From assembly GCA_023252015.1 (NCBI GenBank), contig JAHEXS010000036.1, positions 1-9,411 on the forward strand: a stretch of 9,411 bases of DNA, written 5' to 3'. Each line of letters opens with the position of its first letter. Positions within the stretch are counted from its first letter, which is position 1. The notes beneath the pieces were generated by a model. The model was not told the DNA's origin. It saw only the letters and a program-made list of their open reading frames with translations, and ran no database searches. The translations under genes were made by a program, and so were the position numbers. Source of the stretch: Candidatus Nitrosotenuis sp. GTDB taxonomy: Archaea > Thermoproteota > Nitrososphaeria > Nitrososphaerales > Nitrosopumilaceae. Shown in pieces: positions 1-6,008 of this stretch.

Positions 1-1
1 G

Positions 2-73
2 TCGCCCAATGCAACTGCGTTAAGTGTGGAAATCATCGAGGAAAGCTTGGTCACGGAATCAGTTTGGCTGTAG
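2..73 (+). CDS. C-terminal end of an unidentified upstream gene (partial)
   Basis: A reading frame enters from the left edge and stops at TAG 71-73, giving about 23 residues (SPNATALSVEIIEESLVTES, then VWL). The composition, with alternating hydrophobic and acidic residues, looks like an ordinary protein end. The stop lies just before the TATA-like box of rpl44e, which is where an upstream gene would be expected to finish. I do not recognise the family. A competing frame stays open from position 1 to TGA 130-132 and would overlap the rpl44e start. Its product is rich in Cys and His but resembles nothing I know, and it would run through the promoter. The choice between the two is an inference from composition and layout only. 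Confidence 0.35.
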   Translation, partial: SPNATALSVEIIEESLVTESVWL

Positions 74-98
74 ACTTTATTATAGATTCAAAGCGATG

Positions 99-106
99 TT
101 TAAATT
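99..106 (+). promoter_or_regulatory. TATA-like box of rpl44e-rps27e
   Basis: TTTAAATT begins 30 nt before the ATG at 129. Archaeal TATA boxes are usually centred about 25-30 nt before the transcription start, so the transcript would start at or very close to the ATG and be leaderless. The same spacing recurs before several other genes in this window, which supports the assignment. A second AT-rich candidate at about 76-84 (TTTATTATA) is less well placed. Confidence 0.5.
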
Positions 107-128
107 ACCATCCAAGGTGGTGTTTTCT

Positions 129-410
129 ATGAACATGCCCAAGGAAATGAACCGGTATTGTCCAAAGTGTAAAGTACACACATTGCAAAAGGTTGCCCTA
201 TACAAGGCAGGCAAGAGAAGAGGCTCTGCAATAGGTGAAAGAAGACACAATGAGGACAAAATGGGGTATGGTGGTCAGAAATTTCCAAAGTTGGCCAAGC
301 CTGCCAAGACCACAAAAAAACAGACGTTGATTTTCACATGTCCGCAATGCAAAAAGAAATCTAATAAAAAGGGCATCAGACTAAGAAAGCTCGAGTTGGT
401 TGCAGTATGA
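129..410 (+). CDS. rpl44e: Large ribosomal subunit protein eL44 (L44e)
   Basis: This is a 93-residue zinc-ribbon protein of the archaeal/eukaryal large ribosomal subunit. The N-terminus (MNMPKEMNRYCPKCKVHT) matches the family pattern of a short Met-X-hydrophobic-Pro-Lys start followed by the first zinc knuckle, Cys11-x2-Cys14. The second knuckle is Cys71-x2-Cys74 (FTCPQC), and the middle is rich in Lys and Arg (AGKRRGSAIGERRHNEDK), as expected for rRNA binding. The frame is open upstream to a GTG at 24, but that 35-residue extension has no place in the family. ATG 129 also sits 30 nt after a TATA-like box. The stop overlaps the rps27e start (ATGA, 407-410), so the two genes are co-transcribed and probably translationally coupled. 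Confidence 0.95.
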   Translation: MNMPKEMNRYCPKCKVHTLQKVALYKAGKRRGSAIGERRHNEDKMGYGGQKFPKLAKPAKTTKKQTLIFTCPQCKKKSNKKGIRLRKLELVAV

Positions 411-604
411 AGAGAAGTCACATTCCTATTCCAAAGCCAAAGAGCAAGTTCCAGAAGGTACAATGCAAAGAATGTAGTGCTGAAAATGTTTTGTATTCAC
501 ATGTTACCACAGTTGTGACATGCAAGTCATGTGGCAATACAATTGCAGAACCAACAGGATCTGTTGCAAAGATTTTTGGTACTGTTCTAGGCTCTCTTGA
601 GTAA
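407..604 (+). CDS. rps27e: Small ribosomal subunit protein eS27 (S27e)
   Basis: This is a 65-residue zinc-ribbon protein of the small subunit. It has Cys20-x2-Cys23 and Cys39-x2-Cys42, with the family core VQCKEC...VVTCKSCGNTIAEPTG and a basic N-terminal tail (MKRSHIPIPKPKSKF). Length and motifs fit archaeal S27e over its whole extent. The start overlaps the rpl44e stop by 4 nt, the usual archaeal L44e-S27e pairing. In many archaea eIF2-alpha and Nop10 follow in the same operon. Here the next gene is convergent, and the last 18 bp of rps27e overlap the end of cobY on the other strand. Confidence 0.95.
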   Translation: MKRSHIPIPKPKSKFQKVQCKECSAENVLYSHVTTVVTCKSCGNTIAEPTGSVAKIFGTVLGSLE

Positions 605-1168
605 ATCGTAATCACGTTTTGTGTTAAGATTTAACGCTAGTCTTTTGTCATCAATTATCTGATAGGTTTCTTTGATCATACTCATTGAAGAGATTTTTTT
701 TGGATCAACTATTGACAGACCGGTGTAGTAACATTCTTTGTTGTTATGGTTTACTGAAAATTCCAATGTCAAATTCACGGCGTCTAGAAATTTTTTTGTG
801 ACAAGAAAGCTCTGCCAGACACTATTATCGTAACTTGCAACTAATTCTTTTATTATTTGTCCATCAAGTAGTGGCAAGTCGCCTGATACCACAAGTGTTG
901 GCTCATCTAGATTTGATAATACCATGTTTAGATCAGAGACATACTCATCACCCCTTGTTTTGATAATTTCAATTCCATTAGTCTGAAGCAGTTGTTGCGT
1001 GTTTGGAGAATTGTCACTTGTTGCAGCTATAATTTTTGTAAAACAGTCAGAATCTCTTAGCGCGTCAACTACATGAATGACGACTGGCTTTTTGTATTGG
1101 AGTAAGAGCTTTTCCTCCTTTGTATCCATACGCGTTCCCTTGCCTCCCGCCATAACAAGGCCAATCAT
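587..1168 (-). CDS. cobY: Adenosylcobinamide-phosphate guanylyltransferase, archaeal CobY type
   Basis: This enzyme transfers GMP from GTP to adenosylcobinamide phosphate, giving AdoCbi-GDP, the activated form used by CobS. It is the archaeal, non-homologous replacement for bacterial CobU/CobP. The 193-residue protein has the nucleotidyltransferase Rossmann start with a Gly-rich loop at residues 8-14 (GGKGTRM), a downstream Lys-Pro segment (KKPVV, 26-30) and the acidic nucleotide/metal motif SGDLPLL at 95-101. Length is typical of archaeal CobY. An MobA-like or sugar-phosphate nucleotidyltransferase would share the fold, but the cobalamin neighbours settle the call. ATG 1168 overlaps the cobS stop by 4 nt (ATGA). 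It is the last gene of the cluster, and its 3' end runs 18 bp into the 3' end of rps27e. Confidence 0.9.
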   Translation of the reverse strand: MIGLVMAGGKGTRMDTKEEKLLLQYKKPVVIHVVDALRDSDCFTKIIAATSDNSPNTQQLLQTNGIEIIKTRGDEYVSDLNMVLSNLDEPTLVVSGDLPLLDGQIIKELVASYDNSVWQSFLVTKKFLDAVNLTLEFSVNHNNKECYYTGLSIVDPKKISSMSMIKETYQIIDDKRLALNLNTKRDYDLLKRA

Positions 1169-1890
1169 GCCGATACAAAGACAAGTAAAGATGCAAGTCT
1201 TGTGATTTCGTTTGTTGCCCCCATGATATCGCCTGAAATTCCCCCAAAGCTTCGCCTGGACACTACAAGAATTATCAATGTGAGTGTGATTCCTATGCCA
1301 AGTGCCAAAAATCCAGCATTGCTCCTTAGAATAAAAATAGAGGCAACAGTGATTGCGGCTGCAATTGCCAGTTTTTTTCTATCTCTCATGCTCTGGACAA
1401 ATAACGAGTTAGAGCCCTCCCATGCGGATGGGCCAAGGCTAGCAAGCAGGACCATTGAGAATTTTGCTATTATTTCTCCAATTAGTATTGCTTGAAATAG
1501 CTCAAGTCCCTTCATTGAGGAAATCGCAATTACCATTCCTGCCACATACAGAATGATTGCAAATATTCCTGCAGATCCGACTGATGGATCACGCATAACT
1601 TGCAGCTTTCTTTCCTTTGTGCCGCGTACCATCAGACCATCTGCAAAATCAGAAAGACCATCAGTATGGTGAATGCCAGTGATTAGTGCAAGCATTCCAG
1701 TGATCAAAAGGCCGACAACTAGAGGCTCCAAGAAAAATGACAGGCCGTATGCCACTGATCCTACCATCAGCCCGATTGCAATACCAACTAATGGAAACAG
1801 GTACATGTGTCTTGCAATTGTTTGGAGATCCGAGTTTCCAGCAGGAACTATTGTCAGAAATGAAAATACGGAACCTGCTTGCCTAAACAT
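1165..1890 (-). CDS. cobS: Adenosylcobinamide-GDP ribazoletransferase (cobalamin synthase)
   Basis: CobS joins AdoCbi-GDP to alpha-ribazole or its phosphate and releases GMP. It is an integral membrane enzyme that attaches the lower ligand of B12. The 241-residue protein has the expected signatures: an N-terminal 'FSFLTIVPAG' stretch, an acidic motif HHTDGLSDFADG at residues 74-85, the MRDPSVGSAG motif at 99-108, and a C-terminal RRSFGGISGDIMGATNE. Several hydrophobic segments, at roughly 30-70, 108-155 and 170-205, fit a polytopic protein. Length matches bacterial CobS. The ATG start overlaps the cbiB stop by 8 nt and the stop overlaps cobY by 4 nt. The preceding chemical step (CobY) is encoded immediately after it. 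Confidence 0.93.
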   Translation of the reverse strand: MFRQAGSVFSFLTIVPAGNSDLQTIARHMYLFPLVGIAIGLMVGSVAYGLSFFLEPLVVGLLITGMLALITGIHHTDGLSDFADGLMVRGTKERKLQVMRDPSVGSAGIFAIILYVAGMVIAISSMKGLELFQAILIGEIIAKFSMVLLASLGPSAWEGSNSLFVQSMRDRKKLAIAAAITVASIFILRSNAGFLALGIGITLTLIILVVSRRSFGGISGDIMGATNEITRLASLLVFVSA

Positions 1891-2854
1891 GAATCCACCA
1901 GCCTAGATATGACAAGAGAATTACCAGTGGAATGGTAACCAGTACACAAAACAGAATTCCCGTTACTTTCATTAGCAGAACGGCTGATCTGAAATGACTT
2001 TCACCTAGGATCATAGTACCATTGCCCAAGGTGTAATGATTAATTTTTTCAAACCTTGTTCCAAGTGCTCCTGCCATTGCTGCCATTGGATAACCAGCAT
2101 TTGGGCTTTCCGTGTTTTTTCCATCACGCCTCATTGTGATTAAACAATTCTTCCAGTCTGCCCTTACCAAAACAGCGGCAAGTATCATGACTAGTCCAGT
2201 TATCCTTGCAGGCAGATAGTTTAGCACCTTGTCGCAGTTTGCGCCAAACCAGCCCACATTTCTAAACAGAGCAGTCTTGTAGCCAATCATGGAATCGATT
2301 GTGTTGATAGTCCTATACACAAATGCCCCCGGAAGTCCAAATACTCCAAAGTAGAACAATGGTCCAGTTATGCCATCGACAATGTTTTCACTTATGCTCT
2401 CAAGCGTGGCCGAAATGATGTGATTCCTATCCAAGTCCTTTGTGTTGCGCTTGACTAACATTGAGAGTCTTGAGCGTGCCTCCTCAAGATTGTTCGTAGA
2501 TAGGGACTCCATGACCAGATTGCCATGTTTTTCCAGCCCCCTTATGGCAATTGTGGTTTTGAGTAAAAGAGAGCCAATCAGAACAGCAATTACAGTCAGA
2601 ATGACATCAGATACATTTCTCATAGGATAGTCGTATGAAAACAGCAAGGCTGCCACAAGTGCAGATGCAAAAACAGTGACCAAGACACCGCCGATTTTTT
2701 CTCTTGTTTGATTTTGGTTTTTTGCAAACGGAACAAGTCTTGCAACTATGGTACCAACCCAGGCGGTTGGATGAAACTTGTTTTTTGGATCACCAAATAC
2801 AAGATCAAGTGCAAATGCAAAAAACACAGTTAAAATTGGAACAAGTATCGTCAA
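1883..2854 (-). CDS. cbiB: Adenosylcobinamide-phosphate synthase (CbiB/CobD)
   Basis: CbiB attaches (R)-1-aminopropan-2-ol phosphate to the propionate side chain of adenosylcobyric acid, giving AdoCbi-P. The 323-residue membrane protein begins with the family pattern of a first transmembrane helix ending in LDLVFGDPKNKFHPTAWVG. It also contains SMLVKRNTKDLDRNHIISA, ESISENIVDGITGPLFYFG, YRTINTIDSMIGYK and RDGKNTESPNAGYPMAAMAG, all recognisable CbiB blocks in the right order. The start is an unusual TTG that overlaps the cbiP stop (TTGA). It was chosen because it leaves the whole first helix intact; the next in-frame alternative, a GTG at codon 10, would cut into that helix. Its substrates come from the two genes just upstream. 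Confidence 0.93.
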   Translation of the reverse strand: MTILVPILTVFFAFALDLVFGDPKNKFHPTAWVGTIVARLVPFAKNQNQTREKIGGVLVTVFASALVAALLFSYDYPMRNVSDVILTVIAVLIGSLLLKTTIAIRGLEKHGNLVMESLSTNNLEEARSRLSMLVKRNTKDLDRNHIISATLESISENIVDGITGPLFYFGVFGLPGAFVYRTINTIDSMIGYKTALFRNVGWFGANCDKVLNYLPARITGLVMILAAVLVRADWKNCLITMRRDGKNTESPNAGYPMAAMAGALGTRFEKINHYTLGNGTMILGESHFRSAVLLMKVTGILFCVLVTIPLVILLSYLGWWIHV

Positions 2855-3684
2855 AATAGTCTCTCCAGCGATTTGATATCAAGATTTTTCTTTACTGTCT
2901 TTGCAAGTCTTTCAATTTCAATATCCAGTTGTTTCTTGTTTTGTTTTTTGAAGAGTTTTACTTTGTTGTCAAGCGAGTCCTCATTTGGCAAGTCCATTTC
3001 AATTAGAGGTATTACGCCAAGAACAGATTTAGAGGTTATCTGCTTGAGCCTTTTGAATCCAGGTGTTAAGATGTTTATGTTTCCCCTGAACTTGTTTATC
3101 ACGAATCCCTTTACCAGTTTTTGGTGCTGTTTTGACAAAAGAGACATTGTCCCAACAAGGCTTGCAAAAGAGCCACCCTTTTCAATATCAGTTACCAAAA
3201 TCACGGGAGACTTTGTCTTTTCTGCAAGCAACATGTTTGCAATGTCGTAATTTTGCAGATTGATTTCCGCAGGAGAACCCGCTCCTTCCATTACGATAAG
3301 GTCATATTTTTTTTGTAACATGGAAAGCGATTCCAGTGCTATTTGAAATCCCTTCGTTAGGACAAATTTCTTGTAGTAAGCGTCTGCAGTCATTTTCTTG
3401 TAGAATTTGCCTTGGAGTAGGACGGAGCTGCGATAGTTGCCAAGCGGTTTTAGAAGAATTGGGTTCATGTGAGGAGAAATTTCCGCCTTTGATGCAATTG
3501 CCTGGATTGCCTGTGCCTGGGAAATCTCAAATCCGCCTCCCTTGTATGAGTAATTTGACATGTTTTGTGATTTGAATGGGGCCACGCTGTACCCAGAATT
3601 TGCAAATATTCTACACAGGGCCGTAACAAGCGTTGTTTTCCCCGCACCAGACGACGTTCCCTGAACCATCAGAGTACGGCTCAT
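2851..3684 (-). CDS. cbiP: Cobyric acid synthase, ATP-binding half only (CbiP/CobQ lacking the glutaminase domain)
   Basis: CbiP amidates four side chains of adenosylcobyrinic acid a,c-diamide, using ATP and normally ammonia from glutamine. Visible motifs are a P-loop GTSSGAGKTT (residues 9-18), FKSQNMSNYS (37-46), a conserved block PILLKPLGNYRSSVLLQGK (75-93), EGAGSPAEINL (133-143), VTDIEKGGSFAS (164-175), INKFRGN (196-202) and GVIP (223-226). Together these identify CobQ rather than CbiA or BioD. Full-length CobQ has about 480-500 residues with a C-terminal class I glutamine amidotransferase domain. This protein stops at 277, with a Lys-rich tail from about 240 and no amidotransferase Cys/His/Glu signature. 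The ATG overlaps the preceding stop (ATGA) and the stop overlaps cbiB, so there is no room for a displaced second half. Ammonia may come from another subunit or directly from solution; that is inference. Confidence 0.85.
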   Translation of the reverse strand: MSRTLMVQGTSSGAGKTTLVTALCRIFANSGYSVAPFKSQNMSNYSYKGGGFEISQAQAIQAIASKAEISPHMNPILLKPLGNYRSSVLLQGKFYKKMTADAYYKKFVLTKGFQIALESLSMLQKKYDLIVMEGAGSPAEINLQNYDIANMLLAEKTKSPVILVTDIEKGGSFASLVGTMSLLSKQHQKLVKGFVINKFRGNINILTPGFKRLKQITSKSVLGVIPLIEMDLPNEDSLDNKVKLFKKQNKKQLDIEIERLAKTVKKNLDIKSLERLF

Positions 3685-4766
3685 TGCAGTTCCTCCAGTG
3701 CCGCAAGTAGTTTTGTGTTTTCCTTGTGAGTTTTAATTGCTATTCGAATATAGCTATCATCTAATCCGCGAAATGTGCTGCAGTCCCGAATCAGAATGTT
3801 TTTTTTCAAGAGCTTTTTTTGCAGTGTTTTTGATTTTGTTTTTGTCTTGATCAAAATAAAATTAGTAGAGCTATCAAAACAGGAAAAGTCATTTAGCTTT
3901 GAAATGGAATTTATCAGAAAATCATGTTCCTTTTTTATCATCTTTCTTGTCTTTGGAAGAAAGTTCTTGTCTGACAATGCAAGAACTGCCGCATCCTGTG
4001 ATAATCCACCAACATTCCATGGAATCTTGATGTTGTGTAGTATGGATATCATCTTCTTGTCTCCAATTCCGTATCCCACTCGCAGTCCTGCAAGGCCAAA
4101 TGATTTTGTAAGTGATTGTAAGATGAAGAGGTTTCCAACATTCATGTGATCAATTAAGGATTCTTTTGGGCTTTGCGTTAGTTCCATAAAGCATTCATCA
4201 ACAAATAGTATGGCAGAGCGACTTTTTGCCGCGTGCAAAATCTTCAACATTGTATTCTTTGGTATGAGAGTGCCAGTTGGGTTGTTCGGATTGCAAATGA
4301 AAACACAGCCATTTTTTGGAATTTTTTTAATAAAATCGGAAATGTCATTATTCAGATTCATTGTTTTGAAAAACGCAATTTTTCCTCCACAGAGATTTAC
4401 TGCTGCCTCGTATTCTCCAAAGGTTGGAACCGGAATCAAAATCGGAGTGTTTTTGGCAATTACAGCTTGACAGAAATTATAGATTATCTCGGTTGCGCCG
4501 TTTCCTATTACCAAATTATCAATTGGGATTTTGGCGTGTTTTGAGAGGCGTTCTCTAAGCTTTGTTGAATTATGATCAGGATATACAGGGATTTTTTGCA
4601 GGCCAGTTTTTAGCAATTTTTTGACCGATGGAGGAAATCCTAATGGGTTTACGTTTGAGCTGAAATCCACAAGTGAATGATTTAGGTTCTTAACTGAATA
4701 CAGGCCTCCATGTGGAACCGAAACATGGCTTGCTATGTTTTTGGCAAACTTCACACACACAAACAC
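3681..4766 (-). CDS. cobC: Threonine-phosphate decarboxylase-like PLP enzyme of the cobalamin aminopropanol arm (CobC/CobD type)
   Basis: This is a fold-type I PLP enzyme of 361 residues, related to histidinol-phosphate aminotransferase. In cobalamin synthesis this branch decarboxylates L-threonine phosphate to (R)-1-aminopropan-2-ol phosphate for CbiB. Visible motifs are His19-Gly-Gly near the N-terminus and DFSSNVNPLG (34-43), typical of the cobalamin branch. Others are NPNNPTG (159-165), DEC (190-192), SLTKSFGLAGLRVGY with PLP lysine K221 and R229 (218-232), and a C-terminal RDCSTFRGLDDSYIRIAI. HisC is the alternative, but the HGG and NVNPLG motifs and four B12 neighbours argue against it. 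The GTG start at 4766 lies 31 nt after a TATA-like box; GTGs at codons 3 and 5 are possible. It is the first gene of the cluster. The sequence is notably Lys- and Asn-rich. Confidence 0.88.
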   Translation of the reverse strand: MFVCVKFAKNIASHVSVPHGGLYSVKNLNHSLVDFSSNVNPLGFPPSVKKLLKTGLQKIPVYPDHNSTKLRERLSKHAKIPIDNLVIGNGATEIIYNFCQAVIAKNTPILIPVPTFGEYEAAVNLCGGKIAFFKTMNLNNDISDFIKKIPKNGCVFICNPNNPTGTLIPKNTMLKILHAAKSRSAILFVDECFMELTQSPKESLIDHMNVGNLFILQSLTKSFGLAGLRVGYGIGDKKMISILHNIKIPWNVGGLSQDAAVLALSDKNFLPKTRKMIKKEHDFLINSISKLNDFSCFDSSTNFILIKTKTKSKTLQKKLLKKNILIRDCSTFRGLDDSYIRIAIKTHKENTKLLAALEELQ

Positions 4767-4789
4767 GTATTCACGGGTTTAGTTGTTAC

Positions 4790-4799
4790 GGTTTTAACC
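4790..4799 (-). promoter_or_regulatory. TATA-like box of the cobalamin gene cluster
   Basis: On the minus strand the sequence reads GGTTAAAACC, a near-palindrome with its AT core starting 31 nt before the GTG of the first cobalamin gene. This predicts a leaderless or nearly leaderless transcript for all five genes. The whole divergent region is 72 nt, so a cobalamin riboswitch, which needs roughly 150-200 nt of leader, cannot fit. Any control would have to be by a DNA-binding protein or by another mechanism. Confidence 0.45.
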
Positions 4800-4808
4800 A
4801 CTAAAGAA

Positions 4809-4817
4809 TTATTAATT
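4809..4817 (+). promoter_or_regulatory. TATA-like box of asd
   Basis: TTATTAATT begins 30 nt before the GTG at 4839, which suggests a leaderless asd transcript. An A-rich stretch just upstream (CTAAAGAA, 4801-4808) could act as a BRE element. The box lies only about 10 bp from the oppositely directed box of the cobalamin cluster, so factors binding at one promoter could interfere with the other. Confidence 0.5.
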
Positions 4818-4838
4818 GATTGCACGAAAATTTCTCTT

Positions 4839-5918
4839 GTGAAGAAAAGAGTAGCGGTTTTGGGTGCAACTGGCGCAGTTGGCCAAGAATTCATAGTTTC
4901 ATTAAAGGATCATCCATGGTTTGAGGTAACACAGCTTGCAGCATCCGAGAGATCTGCTGGCAAAAAATACACAGAGGCAATAAGGGATCCAAATTCCGGC
5001 ATAGTGAAATGGCAAGTAGGCGGTGAAGTTCCACAGTATGTCCGAGAAATGATGGTAGTATCAATTGATCAAATAAAAACAGATGAGCTTGACTTGGTGT
5101 TTTCTGCAGTGGAAAGCGATGCGGCAAGAGAAATCGAAACCAAGTTCGCAAAAGAACTTCCAGTGGTTAGCACATCTTCTGCGTACAGATATGACGAAGA
5201 CGTTCCAATATTGATTCCTGGAATTAATGACGAGCAGGTAGAACTAATTGAAACACAAAAGAAAAACCGCAACTGGAAGGGCTATGTTCTGCCTCTTCCA
5301 AACTGTACCACTACTGGTCTTGCCATAACAATGAAGCCACTATACGAAAGCTTTGGGGCAAAGCGGGTCTTCATGACATCAATGCAGGCGATATCTGGCG
5401 CAGGAAGATCACCTGGCGTTTCTGCACTTGACGTTACCGATAACCTAATCCCATACATTCCAAAGGAGGAAGGAAAAGTAAGAATAGAGACTGCAAAGAT
5501 TTTGGGCAAGCTTAAGGACGGAAAAATAATACCAGCAGACATCAAGGTAAGCTGCACATGTACAAGAGTACCAGTAATTGATGGTCACACAGAATCAGTA
5601 TTCGTAGAGACGTCAAGACCTACAAAGCTAGACGATGTCACAAACAAAATTCATGAATTCTCTGATCACATTAGCGTCATAGGACTCCCATCTGCTCCAA
5701 AGGACTATCTTGTTGTACACCAAGACCCAACAAGACCACAACCGAGAATTGACAGGGAGCTTGACGGCGGCATGACAACATCGATAGGAAGACTGGAGGA
5801 AGACCAGATATTTGAGAATGGAGTCAAGTATGTATTGTTTTCACACAACAAAAAGATGGGTTCTGCAAAAGGTGCAGTACTGCTTGCAGAGATGCTGTAC
5901 AAAAAAGGTAAGCTTTAA
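4839..5918 (+). CDS. asd: Aspartate-semialdehyde dehydrogenase, archaeal type
   Basis: This enzyme reduces L-aspartyl-4-phosphate with NADPH to L-aspartate 4-semialdehyde, the branch point to threonine, methionine/isoleucine and lysine. The protein has 359 residues from GTG 4839. It begins with the NADP-binding Rossmann motif KKRVAVLGATGAVGQEF (2-18). It has the catalytic cysteine at C156 in PNCTTTG, ISGAGRSPGV at 185-194, and a substrate-binding region with H250 in VPVIDGHTESVF. Length and motif order fit the archaeal Asd group. The frame is open further upstream to 4710, but that extension runs into the divergent gene and precedes the Rossmann start; GTG 4839 also sits 30 nt after a TATA-like box. 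It is divergent from the B12 cluster, which consumes threonine phosphate. Confidence 0.95.
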   Translation: MKKRVAVLGATGAVGQEFIVSLKDHPWFEVTQLAASERSAGKKYTEAIRDPNSGIVKWQVGGEVPQYVREMMVVSIDQIKTDELDLVFSAVESDAAREIETKFAKELPVVSTSSAYRYDEDVPILIPGINDEQVELIETQKKNRNWKGYVLPLPNCTTTGLAITMKPLYESFGAKRVFMTSMQAISGAGRSPGVSALDVTDNLIPYIPKEEGKVRIETAKILGKLKDGKIIPADIKVSCTCTRVPVIDGHTESVFVETSRPTKLDDVTNKIHEFSDHISVIGLPSAPKDYLVVHQDPTRPQPRIDRELDGGMTTSIGRLEEDQIFENGVKYVLFSHNKKMGSAKGAVLLAEMLYKKGKL

Positions 5919-5924
5919 CCAGAA

Positions 5925-5940
5925 TTTTTTCAAATTTTTT
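5925..5940 (+). terminator. T-tract terminator after asd
   Basis: Two runs of six T (5925-5930 and 5935-5940) begin 7 nt after the asd stop. Archaeal RNA polymerase terminates readily at U-rich tracts without a strong hairpin, and I see no convincing perfect stem just upstream. This would separate asd from the regulator gene downstream. Confidence 0.45.
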
Positions 5941-5950
5941 GATCATAACG

Positions 5951-5958
5951 TTATTAAA
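5951..5958 (+). promoter_or_regulatory. TATA-like box of the Lrp/AsnC regulator
   Basis: TTATTAAA begins 31 nt before a GTG at 5982, the same geometry as the other promoters here, and predicts transcription starting at about 5980-5984. However, GTG 5982 is followed by TTT and an in-frame TAA (5988-5990). Translation of the regulator therefore cannot simply start there as the sequence stands; TTG 6009 would lie on a leader of about 27 nt. Confidence 0.45.
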
Positions 5959-6008
5959 CAGAAAAGATTTCACCAAATCGGGTGTTTTAAACGGCAAAAG
6001 TTGATGAA

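Noticed and set aside
24..128. N-terminal extension of L44e from a GTG at 24
   Set aside because: Family members begin just before the first Cys knuckle (M-x-hydrophobic-P-K). The extension is unlike L44e and spans the TATA-like box.
1..132. Cys/His-rich frame ending in an ATGA overlap with the rpl44e start
   Set aside because: The overlap looks operon-like and the CxCxxC is tempting. The product resembles nothing I know and would read through the promoter, so a frame ending at 73 is preferred, though not securely.
1202..1495. Plus-strand open frame opposite cobS
   Set aside because: cobS is supported by motifs along its entire length. The opposite frame gives no recognisable protein and is explained as an antisense shadow.
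2851..3000. Frameshift or displaced second half explaining the short CbiP
   Set aside because: The sequence downstream of the cbiP stop is cbiB from its first codons, with all its motifs intact, so no hidden glutaminase domain remains in any frame at this junction. An assembly collapse elsewhere cannot be excluded.
3681..4766. Histidinol-phosphate aminotransferase (HisC) call for the PLP enzyme
   Set aside because: The fold is shared, but the N-terminal His-Gly-Gly, the NVNPLG motif and the cobalamin operon context fit the threonine-phosphate decarboxylase branch better. The activity remains unproven.
4710..4838. Longer asd product starting at 4710
   Set aside because: The extension overlaps the start of the divergent cobalamin gene, precedes the Rossmann motif that normally opens Asd, and would put the promoter inside the coding sequence.
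4767..4838. Cobalamin riboswitch upstream of the B12 cluster
   Set aside because: The gap is only 72 nt, is AT-rich and shows no B12-box-like conserved string. The predicted transcript is leaderless.
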